Below, one piece after another: positions 1 through 7,763 of a stretch of DNA of 36,391 nucleotides. The notes under the pieces were generated by a model that had not been told where the DNA came from, searched no databases, and saw only the letters and a list, made by a program, of their open reading frames with translations. A program made the position numbers and the translations under genes. The DNA is from Opitutaceae bacterium (lineage in GTDB: Bacteria > Verrucomicrobiota > Verrucomicrobiia > Opitutales > Opitutaceae), in the NCBI GenBank assembly GCA_003151495.1, contig PLXR01000120.1:1-36391 (forward strand). The letters run 5' to 3'. Within the stretch, counting starts at the first letter, position 1; every line of letters starts with the position of its first letter.

Positions 1-448
1 CACGCTCGGCGCCAACTTCAGCGACGCCGGGCTCAACATCGTCCTGAACGGTGGCACCCTGAAGCTGAACGGAACGAGCGACACCTTCGGCAGCCTCACG
101 ATCAACACGTCCTCAATCATCGACTTCGCCAACCCCGCGACATCCATCTTCGATGTGAATGGGGTCTCGATTGCCTCGGGCCAGACCCTGACGATCAACA
201 ACTGGGCCAACATGGTCGACTACTTCTACAGCAACACCAATCCTGGCGCCGCGGTGAACCAGATCACCTTCACAGGAGCCGTGGGCACGACCCAGTGGAA
301 CACCTATACCGACGGGCCAAGCAACCTGAATCAGATCATTCCTGCTCCAGAGCCATCGACCTATGGGGCCGTCTTTGTCGGGATCTCCCTGGTGGGAATC
401 GTCATTGTCCGTCGCCGCCGCTTAACGCGTCCGGGCGCCTCGGCGTAA
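1..448 (+). CDS. PEP-CTERM surface/exported protein, 3' end only
   Basis: The frame is open from the first complete codon (position 2) to TAA at 446-448, so this is the C-terminal ~148 residues of a longer gene that begins outside the window. The visible part is rich in Gly, Asn, Thr and Ser with short repeated stretches such as LNGGTLKLNGTSDTFGSLT, typical of beta-helical passenger-like surface proteins. It ends in a classical PEP-CTERM sorting signal: the motif PEPSTYG, a hydrophobic segment (VFVGISLVGIVIV) and an RRRR cluster. By family knowledge, exosortase recognises this tail and anchors or releases the protein at the cell surface, often with exopolysaccharide. No exosortase lies in the window. 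The tail assignment is firm; the function of the rest is unknown. Confidence 0.9.
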   Translation, partial: TLGANFSDAGLNIVLNGGTLKLNGTSDTFGSLTINTSSIIDFANPATSIFDVNGVSIASGQTLTINNWANMVDYFYSNTNPGAAVNQITFTGAVGTTQWNTYTDGPSNLNQIIPAPEPSTYGAVFVGISLVGIVIVRRRRLTRPGASA

Positions 449-473
449 CCGACCGATACAGGTCCGACCCGTC

Positions 474-1211
474 CTAGCCGGGCGGCCTGCGCCGGAAGAC
501 CACCTGCTCCGGGGCGACTCCCGCAATGCGGCGGTTGTTCCGGTCAAACCTTGGGAAGAAGACGCTGCCCGACTCCCTGGTCATCTCGAGGCTGAAGCCC
601 CCAGCGACCGCGGTGTCGGCAAAGCAGAAGGCCGAATGGGCCATCGCAAAGTACCCGCCCGGCCTCACGCAAAGGGCGAGTTCGGTCACCGCCCGCTCGA
701 AGTCCTCGAAAAGGATGTATTTCTCGCAGCTCGCGATGTCCCGGTCCGCCTTGAGCTGGGGCCTCTGGAATACGGCCATCGCAAGCACCGCGTCGTAGGA
801 ACCGGGTCTCTCGCCGGCAGCCGTGCCCTTGGCCTCAAACTCGGCACGGGGTTTGGCATCCGGTTCCCGGTTGCGTTCATTGCAGATGGCGATGTTCGCA
901 GGGTTGATGTCAATCCCCTTGAGATGGGCGCACGGGAAATATTCGCGGAGCGTGAACACCTCCTCCCCGGTCGCGCACCCGAAGGAGAGGATCCTCGGGG
1001 AGGGAACGTCCCCGAGGCGCTCGGCAAGGAAGGCGAATATCCTCGGATATCGGTTGGCCGAGGTGATGGTCCGGTACTGGTAGAGATGGGGGGTCCGCCG
1101 GAGCAGCTGGAGGTGGTCCCTGCGGAAGATGCCGTCGGTCGCCAGGTGGTAGACGAACCGGAGGCCGCGGTAGGCGCCGTATCGGCTAAGGGAGCGCTTG
1201 AGCTTTTCCAT
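474..1211 (-). CDS. class I SAM-dependent methyltransferase
   Basis: This 245-residue protein has a Rossmann-type SAM-binding core: motif I is ILSFGCATGEE (about residues 74-84) and the acidic motif II lies in LKGIDIN (about 97-103). The GCATGEE signature with a following aromatic/charged helix resembles CheR-like and related small methyltransferases, but the N-terminal ~70 residues carry no recognisable CheR domain. The substrate is unknown. ATG at 1211 is preferred; an in-frame TTG at 1238 and GTG at 1214 would extend it by nine or one residues, and no clear ribosome binding site separates these options. It lies 39 nt downstream of the putative 2-oxoglutarate oxygenase on the same strand, so the two are probably cotranscribed and may modify the same target. 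Confidence 0.8.
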   Translation of the reverse strand: MEKLKRSLSRYGAYRGLRFVYHLATDGIFRRDHLQLLRRTPHLYQYRTITSANRYPRIFAFLAERLGDVPSPRILSFGCATGEEVFTLREYFPCAHLKGIDINPANIAICNERNREPDAKPRAEFEAKGTAAGERPGSYDAVLAMAVFQRPQLKADRDIASCEKYILFEDFERAVTELALCVRPGGYFAMAHSAFCFADTAVAGGFSLEMTRESGSVFFPRFDRNNRRIAGVAPEQVVFRRRPPG

Positions 1212-1250
1212 CACGGCATTGTGGGGGCGGGGCCGCAAAACTGCCCGGGT

Positions 1251-2303
1251 TCAAACGGCACCCGACGCGAGCTCCTCCGGCACCACGTCGAAGGCGATGC
1301 AGATCCTCTCCTCGACGACACCCATCGGGAGGGTGCCGTGATAGAAATACCCCGGCATGAGCACCAGGGTCCCGGGCTCCGGCTCTATCGACCGACCATC
1401 CCAGCCTGCGGACTCCGGAACTCCATCCGGCGGCCCCACGCGCAGCCAGCCGCGCTGGCTTCCCTCCAGCCTGGAGACAGGAGGCCTCACGACGTAATAG
1501 ACGCCGCTCAGCCATGCCTTCTCGTGGATGTGCATATGGTGGTGGCTGTCGTGGCTGGAGACGACCCCCCACCCCTGGATGACGAACTCCGCCGGGCGCG
1601 ATGAGGGAAACGGATGACCCGGATCGGGTGGAAGGTCCCTCATGTACCGCTTCACCTCGTCCCTCAGGGCCGTCGCAAGCGAACATGAGGCCGGGTATTT
1701 CGGCGAGAAAAGATCGTTGTTGCGCCATGCCTTGCGTATCGCGCGGTTTGCCGGCTCATCGTAGAACTTGAGGTTCGACCTGACCTCGGCCGCCAGGTCC
1801 CGGTTGAAGCCGGCCGGCGGGGCCCCGTTTGGCGCCGACATCGGGTAGCACCGGAAGAAACGATCAAAGTCCACCAGGCGCCTCGCTTCGGCACCGTTGC
1901 CAAGGAGCGCCTGCGCCTGCGCGAGCGCTGCGATCACCGGGCTGAAGGCCGCGCCCCCCGCGATGAGCGCGCTGGCCCGGTCCCGAAGCTTCCTGGCGCT
2001 GGCGCCAGGAGCCGCATCCGGCCGTGGGTCGAGTGCCGGGAGTATCCGTGGCTTCAGGAGGTAGGCCTCCCGAAACACCTTCGCCGACTCCAGATCGACC
2101 CCTCCCTCCGCCAGGGCGTCAGAGAGCTGGTAAAGCAGCTCCGCAGAGCGCGGCTGCTTGCTGACCGCTCCCCTCAGGAGTTTGATCCTTAGCTCGGCAC
2201 CAATCTTCTGGGGATCGGCCGCGGAGGCCCGATCGAGCCCGCCGCCTGCGAGTTCGTCGCGATTCACGACGGAGATTTTTCTCAATTCGGCAGGCCCGGT
2301 CAA
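1251..2303 (-). CDS. putative 2-oxoglutarate/Fe(II) oxygenase with N-terminal helical repeat region
   Basis: The C-terminal half matches the pattern of the 2OG-Fe(II) oxygenase family often annotated as TIGR02466/PF13759. HMHIHEKAWLSGVYYV supplies the first metal histidines and the SGVYYV strand; PGTLVLMPGYFYHGTLP supplies the distal histidine; ERICIAFDVVPE supplies the arginine expected to hold 2-oxoglutarate. The N-terminal ~150 residues are helical and Ala/Leu-rich (for example LLYQLSDALAEGG and VIAALAQAQALLGNG), like degenerate TPR repeats, which often accompany this family. The predicted reaction is hydroxylation of an unknown substrate. The start is uncertain: the frame opens with TTG at 2303, and GTG at 2267 is an alternative. 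It precedes the methyltransferase on the same strand. Confidence 0.75.
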   Translation of the reverse strand: MTGPAELRKISVVNRDELAGGGLDRASAADPQKIGAELRIKLLRGAVSKQPRSAELLYQLSDALAEGGVDLESAKVFREAYLLKPRILPALDPRPDAAPGASARKLRDRASALIAGGAAFSPVIAALAQAQALLGNGAEARRLVDFDRFFRCYPMSAPNGAPPAGFNRDLAAEVRSNLKFYDEPANRAIRKAWRNNDLFSPKYPASCSLATALRDEVKRYMRDLPPDPGHPFPSSRPAEFVIQGWGVVSSHDSHHHMHIHEKAWLSGVYYVVRPPVSRLEGSQRGWLRVGPPDGVPESAGWDGRSIEPEPGTLVLMPGYFYHGTLPMGVVEERICIAFDVVPEELASGAV

Positions 2304-2531
2304 TGCAATTGGAAATCTCCACCCGACACGCCCGAGGGCCGGCGGCCTCTCCCGTGCCCATTCACGGCTTCTCGAGGAGCCCGGTCGCGCCGGGCGGCCG
2401 CGGGGACAATGGAGTTGAATATGCCCGCGCTCGCATTAAGAACTCGGACACCGACGAATGGTTCGTGGCGCGGGAGTCGGCCATCGGACCTCATCCCCGC
2501 AACCCCGACCGGCTCCCCCTCTCATCCCAAA

Positions 2532-3293
2532 ATGAAACGAACCCTCCTGCCCTCCCTGTCGGCCGTTCTCCTGTGCGCCGCCGTTCCGCTTCTCCTTGCA
2601 CAGGCGCCCGAGGTTCCGGACTGGGCCCAGCCGGGCTCGGCGACCCACAGGCAGGTGCCGCCCCCAAAGGATTTTCACCGGCCCACCAGGACCCTTGACT
2701 CGCCGATAGGCGTCTTCGAGGGCCAGTCCGACGTGGGCGGCGCGGTCGTGCCGGGCAGCTCCCGGTTCGACGCGAACACGGGGAAGTATACGATCACCTC
2801 AGCCGGCTACAACATCTGGTACTTTCGCGACGAATTCCGCTACCTATGGAAGAAGGTGTCCGGCGACGTCTCGCTTGCGGCCGACATCGCCTTCCCGAAC
2901 GCGGAGGGATACGGCGACCGGAAGGCGGTCTTCGTGATACGGCAGGACCTCGATGACGATTCCAAGGAGGAGATGACGGCTCTCCACGGCGCGGGGTTGA
3001 TCCACCTAGCGCAGCGCCCCGAGAAGGGCGCCGACATGAGGGAGGACTTCCGCATCGAGAGCCGGGCTGGCGCGCCGGCAAGGCGCATCGGCATCGAGAA
3101 GCGCGGCGACTCCTTCGCCCTCTTCGTGAGCCTGGACGGCGAGCCCATGCACCAGGTTGGAACCGTCGCCCACCTGCACATTGACGGTCCCTTCTACGTG
3201 GGCATCGGCTTCTGCTCCCACCTGCCCGCCACGCCGGACACCGCCGTGCTCTCCAACGTGGTCCTCGTCAACTCGGCCGGCAAGGTCCAGTAG
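2532..3293 (+). CDS. secreted concanavalin-like (DUF1349-type) beta-sandwich protein
   Basis: The protein has 253 residues from ATG at 2532, chosen because it begins a clean signal peptide (MKRTLLPSLSAVLLCAAVP, cleavage near AQA). The frame is open further upstream, but that part looks non-coding. The mature part contains DVGGAVVPGSSRFD, SAGYNIWYFRDEFRYLWKK and a run of beta strands ending in AVLSNVVL. These are features of the lectin/glucanase-like sandwich found alone or at the N-terminus of bacterial proteins often labelled TolB/biopolymer-transport-like. No catalytic residues can be assigned, so a carbohydrate-binding or structural role is only inferred. It is monocistronic and converges on the DUF2892 gene. 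Confidence 0.75.
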   Translation: MKRTLLPSLSAVLLCAAVPLLLAQAPEVPDWAQPGSATHRQVPPPKDFHRPTRTLDSPIGVFEGQSDVGGAVVPGSSRFDANTGKYTITSAGYNIWYFRDEFRYLWKKVSGDVSLAADIAFPNAEGYGDRKAVFVIRQDLDDDSKEEMTALHGAGLIHLAQRPEKGADMREDFRIESRAGAPARRIGIEKRGDSFALFVSLDGEPMHQVGTVAHLHIDGPFYVGIGFCSHLPATPDTAVLSNVVLVNSAGKVQ

Positions 3294-3319
3294 GGCCGCT
3301 TCAGGGCAGAAACCGGACC

Positions 3320-3336
3320 GCCCGGCGCTCCCGGGC
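3320..3336. terminator. GC-rich hairpin between convergent genes, possible bidirectional terminator
   Basis: A perfect 6-bp stem GCCCGG (3320-3325) / CCGGGC (3331-3336) with the 5-nt loop CGCTC lies between the stops of the secreted beta-sandwich gene (3293) and the DUF2892 gene (3336). On the plus strand it is followed by TATTTC, a weak T-tract. Position and symmetry suit a shared terminator, but the stem is short. Confidence 0.35.
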
Positions 3337-3527
3337 TATTTCCCGTCCCGCGGGCAGGTGCTCAGGCCGAATGGGACGTAGGCGGGACAAAAGCGTATCG
3401 TTGCCGTAAGGATGGGGCCGATGCCGACCAGACCCCACCAGCTCCTGAAGTAGAAGCCTGCGCCTAGGAGGCAGAGGCCTGCCACGATTCGGATTACTCG
3501 GTCGGTTGGGCCGATGTTGGGTTTCAT
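3336..3527 (-). CDS. DUF2892 (YgaP-type) small inner-membrane protein
   Basis: This 63-residue protein matches the DUF2892 family along its whole length: it opens with MKPNIGPTDRVIRIVAG, has two hydrophobic segments (about residues 12-27 and 29-44) and ends with the signature FCPAYVPFGLSTC. In other bacteria this domain occurs alone or fused to rhodanese (YgaP); its molecular role is not established, though the C-terminal cysteines have suggested sulfur or redox links. It lies downstream of the VKOR-thioredoxin gene on the same strand, with 85 bp between them, and both are cysteine-containing membrane proteins. Confidence 0.9.
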   Translation of the reverse strand: MKPNIGPTDRVIRIVAGLCLLGAGFYFRSWWGLVGIGPILTATIRFCPAYVPFGLSTCPRDGK

Positions 3528-3612
3528 GATTTTTGGGGTTGAGCCTTGGGTTGCTGGACGGAAATTCGCCCTGTCCCGGCGCCGCCCTGCAGCGGGGGCG
3601 CCCTCATGCGCC

Positions 3613-4644
3613 TCAGTTGTAGAGGAGTCCTGGAGTCACGTCGCCGCCAAATTTGCTCGAGCCGTCAGGGAACTGGAGGTACGGGGACCCGCGCCCGGGC
3701 ACGTACTTGAGCGCGACCACCTGGAGGTTGAAGAGCTGCTTTGCCTCGGCGATCTTCTCCGCGTAGCCTGGAAAAAGCCCCCCCAGGCGCCTCCTGAGCT
3801 CCTTCGAGTTGTGCGTGATGAGCGCGTCGCGGAACTCGTCGAGACGCGCGAACACCGTGGCGAACTGCTCCTGGGGAGATCCCTGCTGGGAGAGGATCGC
3901 GGCGAGCACGTCGGTGGTGTCCGCGGAGGTTCCATAGGTCGCGTAGACGAAGATCTTGGGCCCCTTGAGCGTCCCAAGGTGCGGGCGGGTGAGCGTCTCC
4001 TCCAGCAGGTCGAGGCAGTGGGAGCACTGGAAGCTGACGATCAGGATTGGGGACCGCTGCGGATCGAAGTCCCCCAGCCAGCGAAAGGCCGCCTTGTCCA
4101 GGCTCGCCGGAAGGGCGGGCGCGGCGGCCGGGGGTTCGGCAGCGGTCCCCGCCGCCGGGACCTGCGGGGGTTCCACCCGCGAGCGCTCCACATGGTTCAC
4201 GACCTGAAGCAGGGGCAGGGTGAGGGCCATCATCACGGCGGGCAGCCACGCATGCGCCCTCCCCCGCTTCGGGACGACGAAGGCGGCGGCGATCGCCGCC
4301 GCAGCATGGATCGTGCAGAAGGGGCAGAATCCCCTTAGGACGACGAACTGGATGAACATGAGCGCCAGCGCGCCGAGAGCCAGGGCCAGGACGCAGCAGA
4401 GCTGGGCGCGGGCCTGCCACTCCCGCGCGGCGGGTACCGTCAGGGAAAGCCAGAGCGGAATGGCGTATAGGGGAAGCGGCACCCTGAAAAGAGAGCCGTA
4501 GTGCGTGTTGATGATCTCTGCGCAGCCTGAAAGCGGGCATGGCAGGTTGAGCAGCTTGAGGGCCGCAAGATAAATGCAGGTCAGCAGGCCCACCGCCACG
4601 AGGGACGTGGTGACGGAGGAGGTGCGATTGGGTAGGGTTAGCAC
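3613..4644 (-). CDS. vitamin K epoxide reductase (VKOR) domain fused to thioredoxin-like domain
   Basis: An N-terminal four-helix VKOR domain has a first cysteine region in PCPLSGCAEIINTHYGSLF and the quinone-facing active-site pair CPFC in LRGFCPFCTIHAAAA. An Ala/Pro linker leads to a thioredoxin-like domain whose redox motif is FQCSHC. By analogy with bacterial VKOR-Trx fusions, it should pass electrons from periplasmic thiols via the Trx domain to quinone and so form protein disulfides, replacing DsbB/DsbA. The GTG at 4644 is chosen as start because AAGGAG lies nine nt upstream, one of the few clear Shine-Dalgarno motifs here; the frame extends upstream to a TTG at 4689. The protein then has 343 residues. 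The DUF2892 gene follows on the same strand. Confidence 0.88.
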   Translation of the reverse strand: MLTLPNRTSSVTTSLVAVGLLTCIYLAALKLLNLPCPLSGCAEIINTHYGSLFRVPLPLYAIPLWLSLTVPAAREWQARAQLCCVLALALGALALMFIQFVVLRGFCPFCTIHAAAAIAAAFVVPKRGRAHAWLPAVMMALTLPLLQVVNHVERSRVEPPQVPAAGTAAEPPAAAPALPASLDKAAFRWLGDFDPQRSPILIVSFQCSHCLDLLEETLTRPHLGTLKGPKIFVYATYGTSADTTDVLAAILSQQGSPQEQFATVFARLDEFRDALITHNSKELRRRLGGLFPGYAEKIAEAKQLFNLQVVALKYVPGRGSPYLQFPDGSSKFGGDVTPGLLYN

Positions 4645-4760
4645 GTTGGACTTCTCCTTGGGCTCATGGGCGGCTCGCCGGTTCGGCAAGCAAGAACGAT
4701 TTCAAATGCATTGTCGCCACAAGAAGGTGCATCGGGCGGGGACAGCGGCCGGTGATGGGA

Positions 4761-5339
4761 TTATTCCCGGTGAAACGCGACACGCTCCTCCAGGGGAACC
4801 CGCGCCGAGGTCGCTTCAAACCCCGGGCGTGCGTAGCCGACGTAGACAATCCCCATGCAGCGATGGCCCGAGTCGAGCCCGAGCCACTCCGCGAAGCCGG
4901 GCGAGCAGGCCACCGGCGGGGTCGACCAGAAAGACCCGAGCCCGCGCTGGTGGGCCGAGAGCATTAGGTTCTGCACGGCGCATGAGGTCGCCGCGATCTC
5001 GTCCAGATCGGTGACCCGTCCGGACGGATCCCGCCGCATGGCCACCGCAATCACCACGGGCGCCCCCATGACGTTGGCCCCGAGCTTCGCCCGCTTGTCC
5101 TCGCGGCGCTCGGCCGCCGGCGTGAGCCGGTCATAGATCGACTCGAGTCCCGCCGAGAGCCTTTCCCGCGCCTTCCCCGTGAAGACGTGGAAGCGCCACG
5201 GCTGGGTCATCCCGTGCGTCGGCGCCCAATGGGCGTCCTCGAGGATCTCGCCGATCAACGAGTCCGCGACGCCCCTGGAGGCGTCCATCTGGTGGGGCTT
5301 GATCGTCCGTCGGGAACGGTAGGGATAGTTCTCGGGCAT
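4761..5339 (-). CDS. nitroreductase family (YdjA-like) FMN oxidoreductase
   Basis: This is a 192-residue nitroreductase-fold protein. Visible family features are the N-terminal RSRRTIKP segment, WAPTHGMTQPWRFHVF (FMN phosphate and substrate region), the central SCAVQNLMLSAHQRGLGSFWST segment and C-terminal MGIVYVGYARP. The family reduces nitro compounds, quinones or flavin-linked substrates with NAD(P)H; the physiological substrate is unknown. ATG at 5339 (MPENYPYRS) aligns with the usual family N-terminus; an in-frame GTG at 5393 would add 18 proline-rich residues that look non-conserved. It is divergent from rlmN across a 132-bp gap. Confidence 0.85.
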   Translation of the reverse strand: MPENYPYRSRRTIKPHQMDASRGVADSLIGEILEDAHWAPTHGMTQPWRFHVFTGKARERLSAGLESIYDRLTPAAERREDKRAKLGANVMGAPVVIAVAMRRDPSGRVTDLDEIAATSCAVQNLMLSAHQRGLGSFWSTPPVACSPGFAEWLGLDSGHRCMGIVYVGYARPGFEATSARVPLEERVAFHRE

Positions 5340-5471
5340 ATCGGGTTCGGCGCGCGGGTGCGGGTAGGGCCGATTGAAGGGGACTGCCGACACGACCGCA
5401 ATGCGGGAGCCGAGGCCCGCAGGCTACGGTGCCGGCTTGGCATTGCCCCGGTTTGCTGCGTGGCTTGCGCC

Positions 5472-6515
5472 GTGCCTGACCTATCGGAACACACGATCGA
5501 CACGCTGCAGCGCGAGCTGGAAGGCATGGGGCTGAGGCCCTCCCATGCGGGGGCACTCCTGCGATCCCACTACGCCGCAGGCGCGGGCGCCGGGCCGAAT
5601 GGAAGGCAGTTCCCGCCGGCCCTGGCAAGGAGACTGGACGATGAGAGGACGCGCAGGGCCTCGGCGATCGCGGCGCGCCAGGTGGCGCAGGACGGGACGA
5701 CGAAGCTCCTCCTCCGTCTGGGCGACGGGCACACCGTGGAGTCGGTGATGATGCCCGACTTCAGGGAGGACCGCGCGGCCGGATGCCTGTCCTCCCAGGT
5801 CGGGTGCGCAATGGGCTGCGACTTCTGCGCGACGGCTAAGACGGGATTCGAGCGAAACCTCACCTCAGGGGAGATCGTCGAGCAGTTCCTCGCGCTGCGG
5901 GCGGAGGCCCTTGCGGCCGGCCGGCGGCTGCAGACCATCGTCTTCATGGGCATGGGGGAGCCGATGCTGAACCTTGACAACGTGCTCGCCTCGATCGACC
6001 GGATGGCCCGGAACGAGCTCGGCGCGCTCGGATTCAGGCAGGTCACCGTCTCGACCGTGGGGATCGTCTCCGGGATCGACGCACTCGCCCGGTCGGGGAT
6101 GAACGTCCACCTGGCCGTGTCCCTGCACGCGCCGGACGACCCGACGCGGGCCAGGCTCCTGCCAGCCGGCCGGCGCTTCGGGGTGCGCGACATCCTGGAG
6201 GCCGCGGACCGCTACCAGGCCACGACGGGCCGGCCGGTCTCCCTGCAATACTGCCTCCTTGGCGGCGTGAACGATTCGGCCGCGCAGGCCGACGAGCTGG
6301 CCGCCCTTCTCGGGGGCCGGCGCATGCACGTGAACCTGCTCCGGTACAATCCGACAGGGATCAGCCTGAGGGGGGAGGCGTACGCCCCCGCGTCGGAGGA
6401 GGCGACGGAGGCATTCGTCGCCCGCCTCCGGTCCAGGGCGGTGGTGGCCCACATCCGGCGCCCGCGCGGACGGGAAATCGACGCCGCGTGCGGGCAGCTC
6501 CGCCGCCGCGCCTAG
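5472..6515 (+). CDS. rlmN: 23S rRNA (adenine-2503-C2) methyltransferase RlmN, radical SAM
   Basis: This is a 347-residue radical SAM methylase. The 4Fe-4S motif CX3CX2C is in GCAMGCDFCATAKTGFERNL. The mechanistic cysteine corresponding to E. coli C118 is in AAGCLSSQVG, and the methyl-carrying cysteine corresponding to C355 is in EIDAACGQL. The conserved VFMGMGEPMLN, VSTVGI and HLAVSLHAP segments are present. RlmN methylates A2503 of 23S rRNA and A37 of some tRNAs in the cytoplasm. Cfr, the resistance paralogue, shares the core, but the sequence and solitary housekeeping context favour RlmN. GTG at 5472 is chosen because the conserved N-terminal domain begins there; the frame is open upstream but overlaps the nitroreductase gene antisense. 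Confidence 0.93.
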   Translation: MPDLSEHTIDTLQRELEGMGLRPSHAGALLRSHYAAGAGAGPNGRQFPPALARRLDDERTRRASAIAARQVAQDGTTKLLLRLGDGHTVESVMMPDFREDRAAGCLSSQVGCAMGCDFCATAKTGFERNLTSGEIVEQFLALRAEALAAGRRLQTIVFMGMGEPMLNLDNVLASIDRMARNELGALGFRQVTVSTVGIVSGIDALARSGMNVHLAVSLHAPDDPTRARLLPAGRRFGVRDILEAADRYQATTGRPVSLQYCLLGGVNDSAAQADELAALLGGRRMHVNLLRYNPTGISLRGEAYAPASEEATEAFVARLRSRAVVAHIRRPRGREIDAACGQLRRRA

Positions 6516-6647
6516 CCCCACCGTCGCGGGGCGCCCAAGGTGTTAACCCCCAATGCCCGCCGCATCTGGAGATTCCCTATGATAAGTGCATCCGCGCGCG
6601 CAAGAAAGGCGTATTGTGGGATGTAGCCCCCACCCGGCCCTGACTCC

Positions 6648-7154
6648 ATGAGACCCCGCCCTGCACTCAGCTTGCTCCTCCTTGCCTGCGCCCTCTTCGC
6701 CGCGCCGGCGGCGCGTGCCGCCGAACCCGTGGCCGAGGCCGCTCCCGAGATCACGATCGTCGTGGTGGACTCGCTCCAGGGGAATTCAAGCGAGCTCAAC
6801 AACTTCGACCGGATAGCCCGTGTCTTCACGGAGGTGCTCAGGGACAGGAAGTGGCCGTACACGATCAAGGCGGAGCAGTTCGCCGCGAACAGCCGGCCCC
6901 ACGCGATCGAGCTGCGCATCTTCTTCCAGGGTATGCGCGAGGAGACTGCGGGCGACATGACCTTCCGGGCGTGGATGGTCCTCTACGACCACGGCACGGA
7001 GCACGACTTCGGCGTCATCCGGTTCCGCTACGACACGCGGCCGATGGAGCAGACGAGCGACAGGCTCGACCGCTCGGTGCGCGGGGCGGCGCGCATCGCC
7101 GCCTCGAAGATGGAGGGGGTCCTCTTCCCTAAGGAGGAGCGGCGGAGGCCATGA
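6648..7154 (+). CDS. secreted protein of unknown function upstream of ECF sigma factor
   Basis: The product has 168 residues with a clear signal peptide (hydrophobic SLLLLACALFAAPAA, cleavage near ARAA). The mature domain begins ITIVVVDSLQ and contains ELRIFFQGMREETAGDMTFRAWMVLYDHGTEHDFGVIRFRY, an alternating strand pattern. No family is recognised with confidence. It ends 24 nt before the ECF sigma factor start on the same strand, so it may belong to that regulon or operon, for example as an envelope protein monitored by the sigma/anti-sigma pair. That link is inference from spacing only. Confidence 0.7.
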   Translation: MRPRPALSLLLLACALFAAPAARAAEPVAEAAPEITIVVVDSLQGNSSELNNFDRIARVFTEVLRDRKWPYTIKAEQFAANSRPHAIELRIFFQGMREETAGDMTFRAWMVLYDHGTEHDFGVIRFRYDTRPMEQTSDRLDRSVRGAARIAASKMEGVLFPKEERRRP

Positions 7155-7178
7155 GGAGGTCTCCAGCACCGAAGCGCC

Positions 7179-7763
7179 GTGCAGCCTGACCTGGGAAGCG
7201 AGGAGGCCGCGGAGGAATCCCGGCTACTCGCGCGGACAGCCGCCGGGGACCGCGAGGCATTCAGGCTGCTCTTCTCCCGGTACGGGGCGGCCCTCTACTC
7301 GCTCGCGGTCCGGATCGTCGGCAACTCCGGCGACGCCGAGGAGCTGACCCAGGACGCCTTCGTGAAGATCTGGCGGAGCGCGGGTTCCTACGACCCGGGG
7401 AAGTCCCGCCCCTTCACATGGGCGGTGACGATCGCCCGGCGAACCTGCTTCGACCACCTGCGAAAGCGAAGGCGCAGGCCCGCCTTCACCGTGCTTCCCG
7501 ACGAGGCCGGCCCGCCGGCGGGCCAGGATGGCGGCGCGGACGCACGGCACGCAGCCGAGGCCCGTGAGGACTCGGAGAGGCTGCGGGGGGCCCTCGCCGG
7601 GATCCCCGGGGGCCAGCGCCGCGCCCTCGAGCTCGCGCTCTACTCGGCGGCGTCCCACTCCGAGATTGCGCGGGTGCTCGGGCAGCCGGTCGGCACCGTG
7701 AAGTCATGGATTCGCCGGGGCCTCCTGGATCTCAGGGACACCCTTAGCCCAAAAAAACTATGA
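7179..7763 (+). CDS. ECF-family RNA polymerase sigma factor
   Basis: This is a 194-residue extracytoplasmic-function sigma factor. Region 2 spans about residues 28-100 (LFSRYGAALYSLAVRIVGN, then DAEELTQDAFVKIWR and FTWAVTIARRTCFDHLRKRRRR, the -10 recognition and melting segment). Region 4 spans about 138-190, with the helix-turn-helix SHSEIARVLGQPVGTVKSWI. The pattern and its RskA partner suggest an RpoE/SigK-like group. The start is GTG at 7179; a strong AGGAGGT at 7154-7160 sits 18 nt upstream, further than usual. Its TGA stop overlaps the ATG of the anti-sigma gene (ATGA), implying translational coupling so that the sigma factor and its inhibitor are made together. Confidence 0.92.
   Translation: MQPDLGSEEAAEESRLLARTAAGDREAFRLLFSRYGAALYSLAVRIVGNSGDAEELTQDAFVKIWRSAGSYDPGKSRPFTWAVTIARRTCFDHLRKRRRRPAFTVLPDEAGPPAGQDGGADARHAAEAREDSERLRGALAGIPGGQRRALELALYSAASHSEIARVLGQPVGTVKSWIRRGLLDLRDTLSPKKL

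Noticed and set aside
6578..6583. TATGAT, a good -10 hexamer upstream of the secreted protein gene
   Set aside because: No -35-like sequence is found at 16-18 bp upstream.
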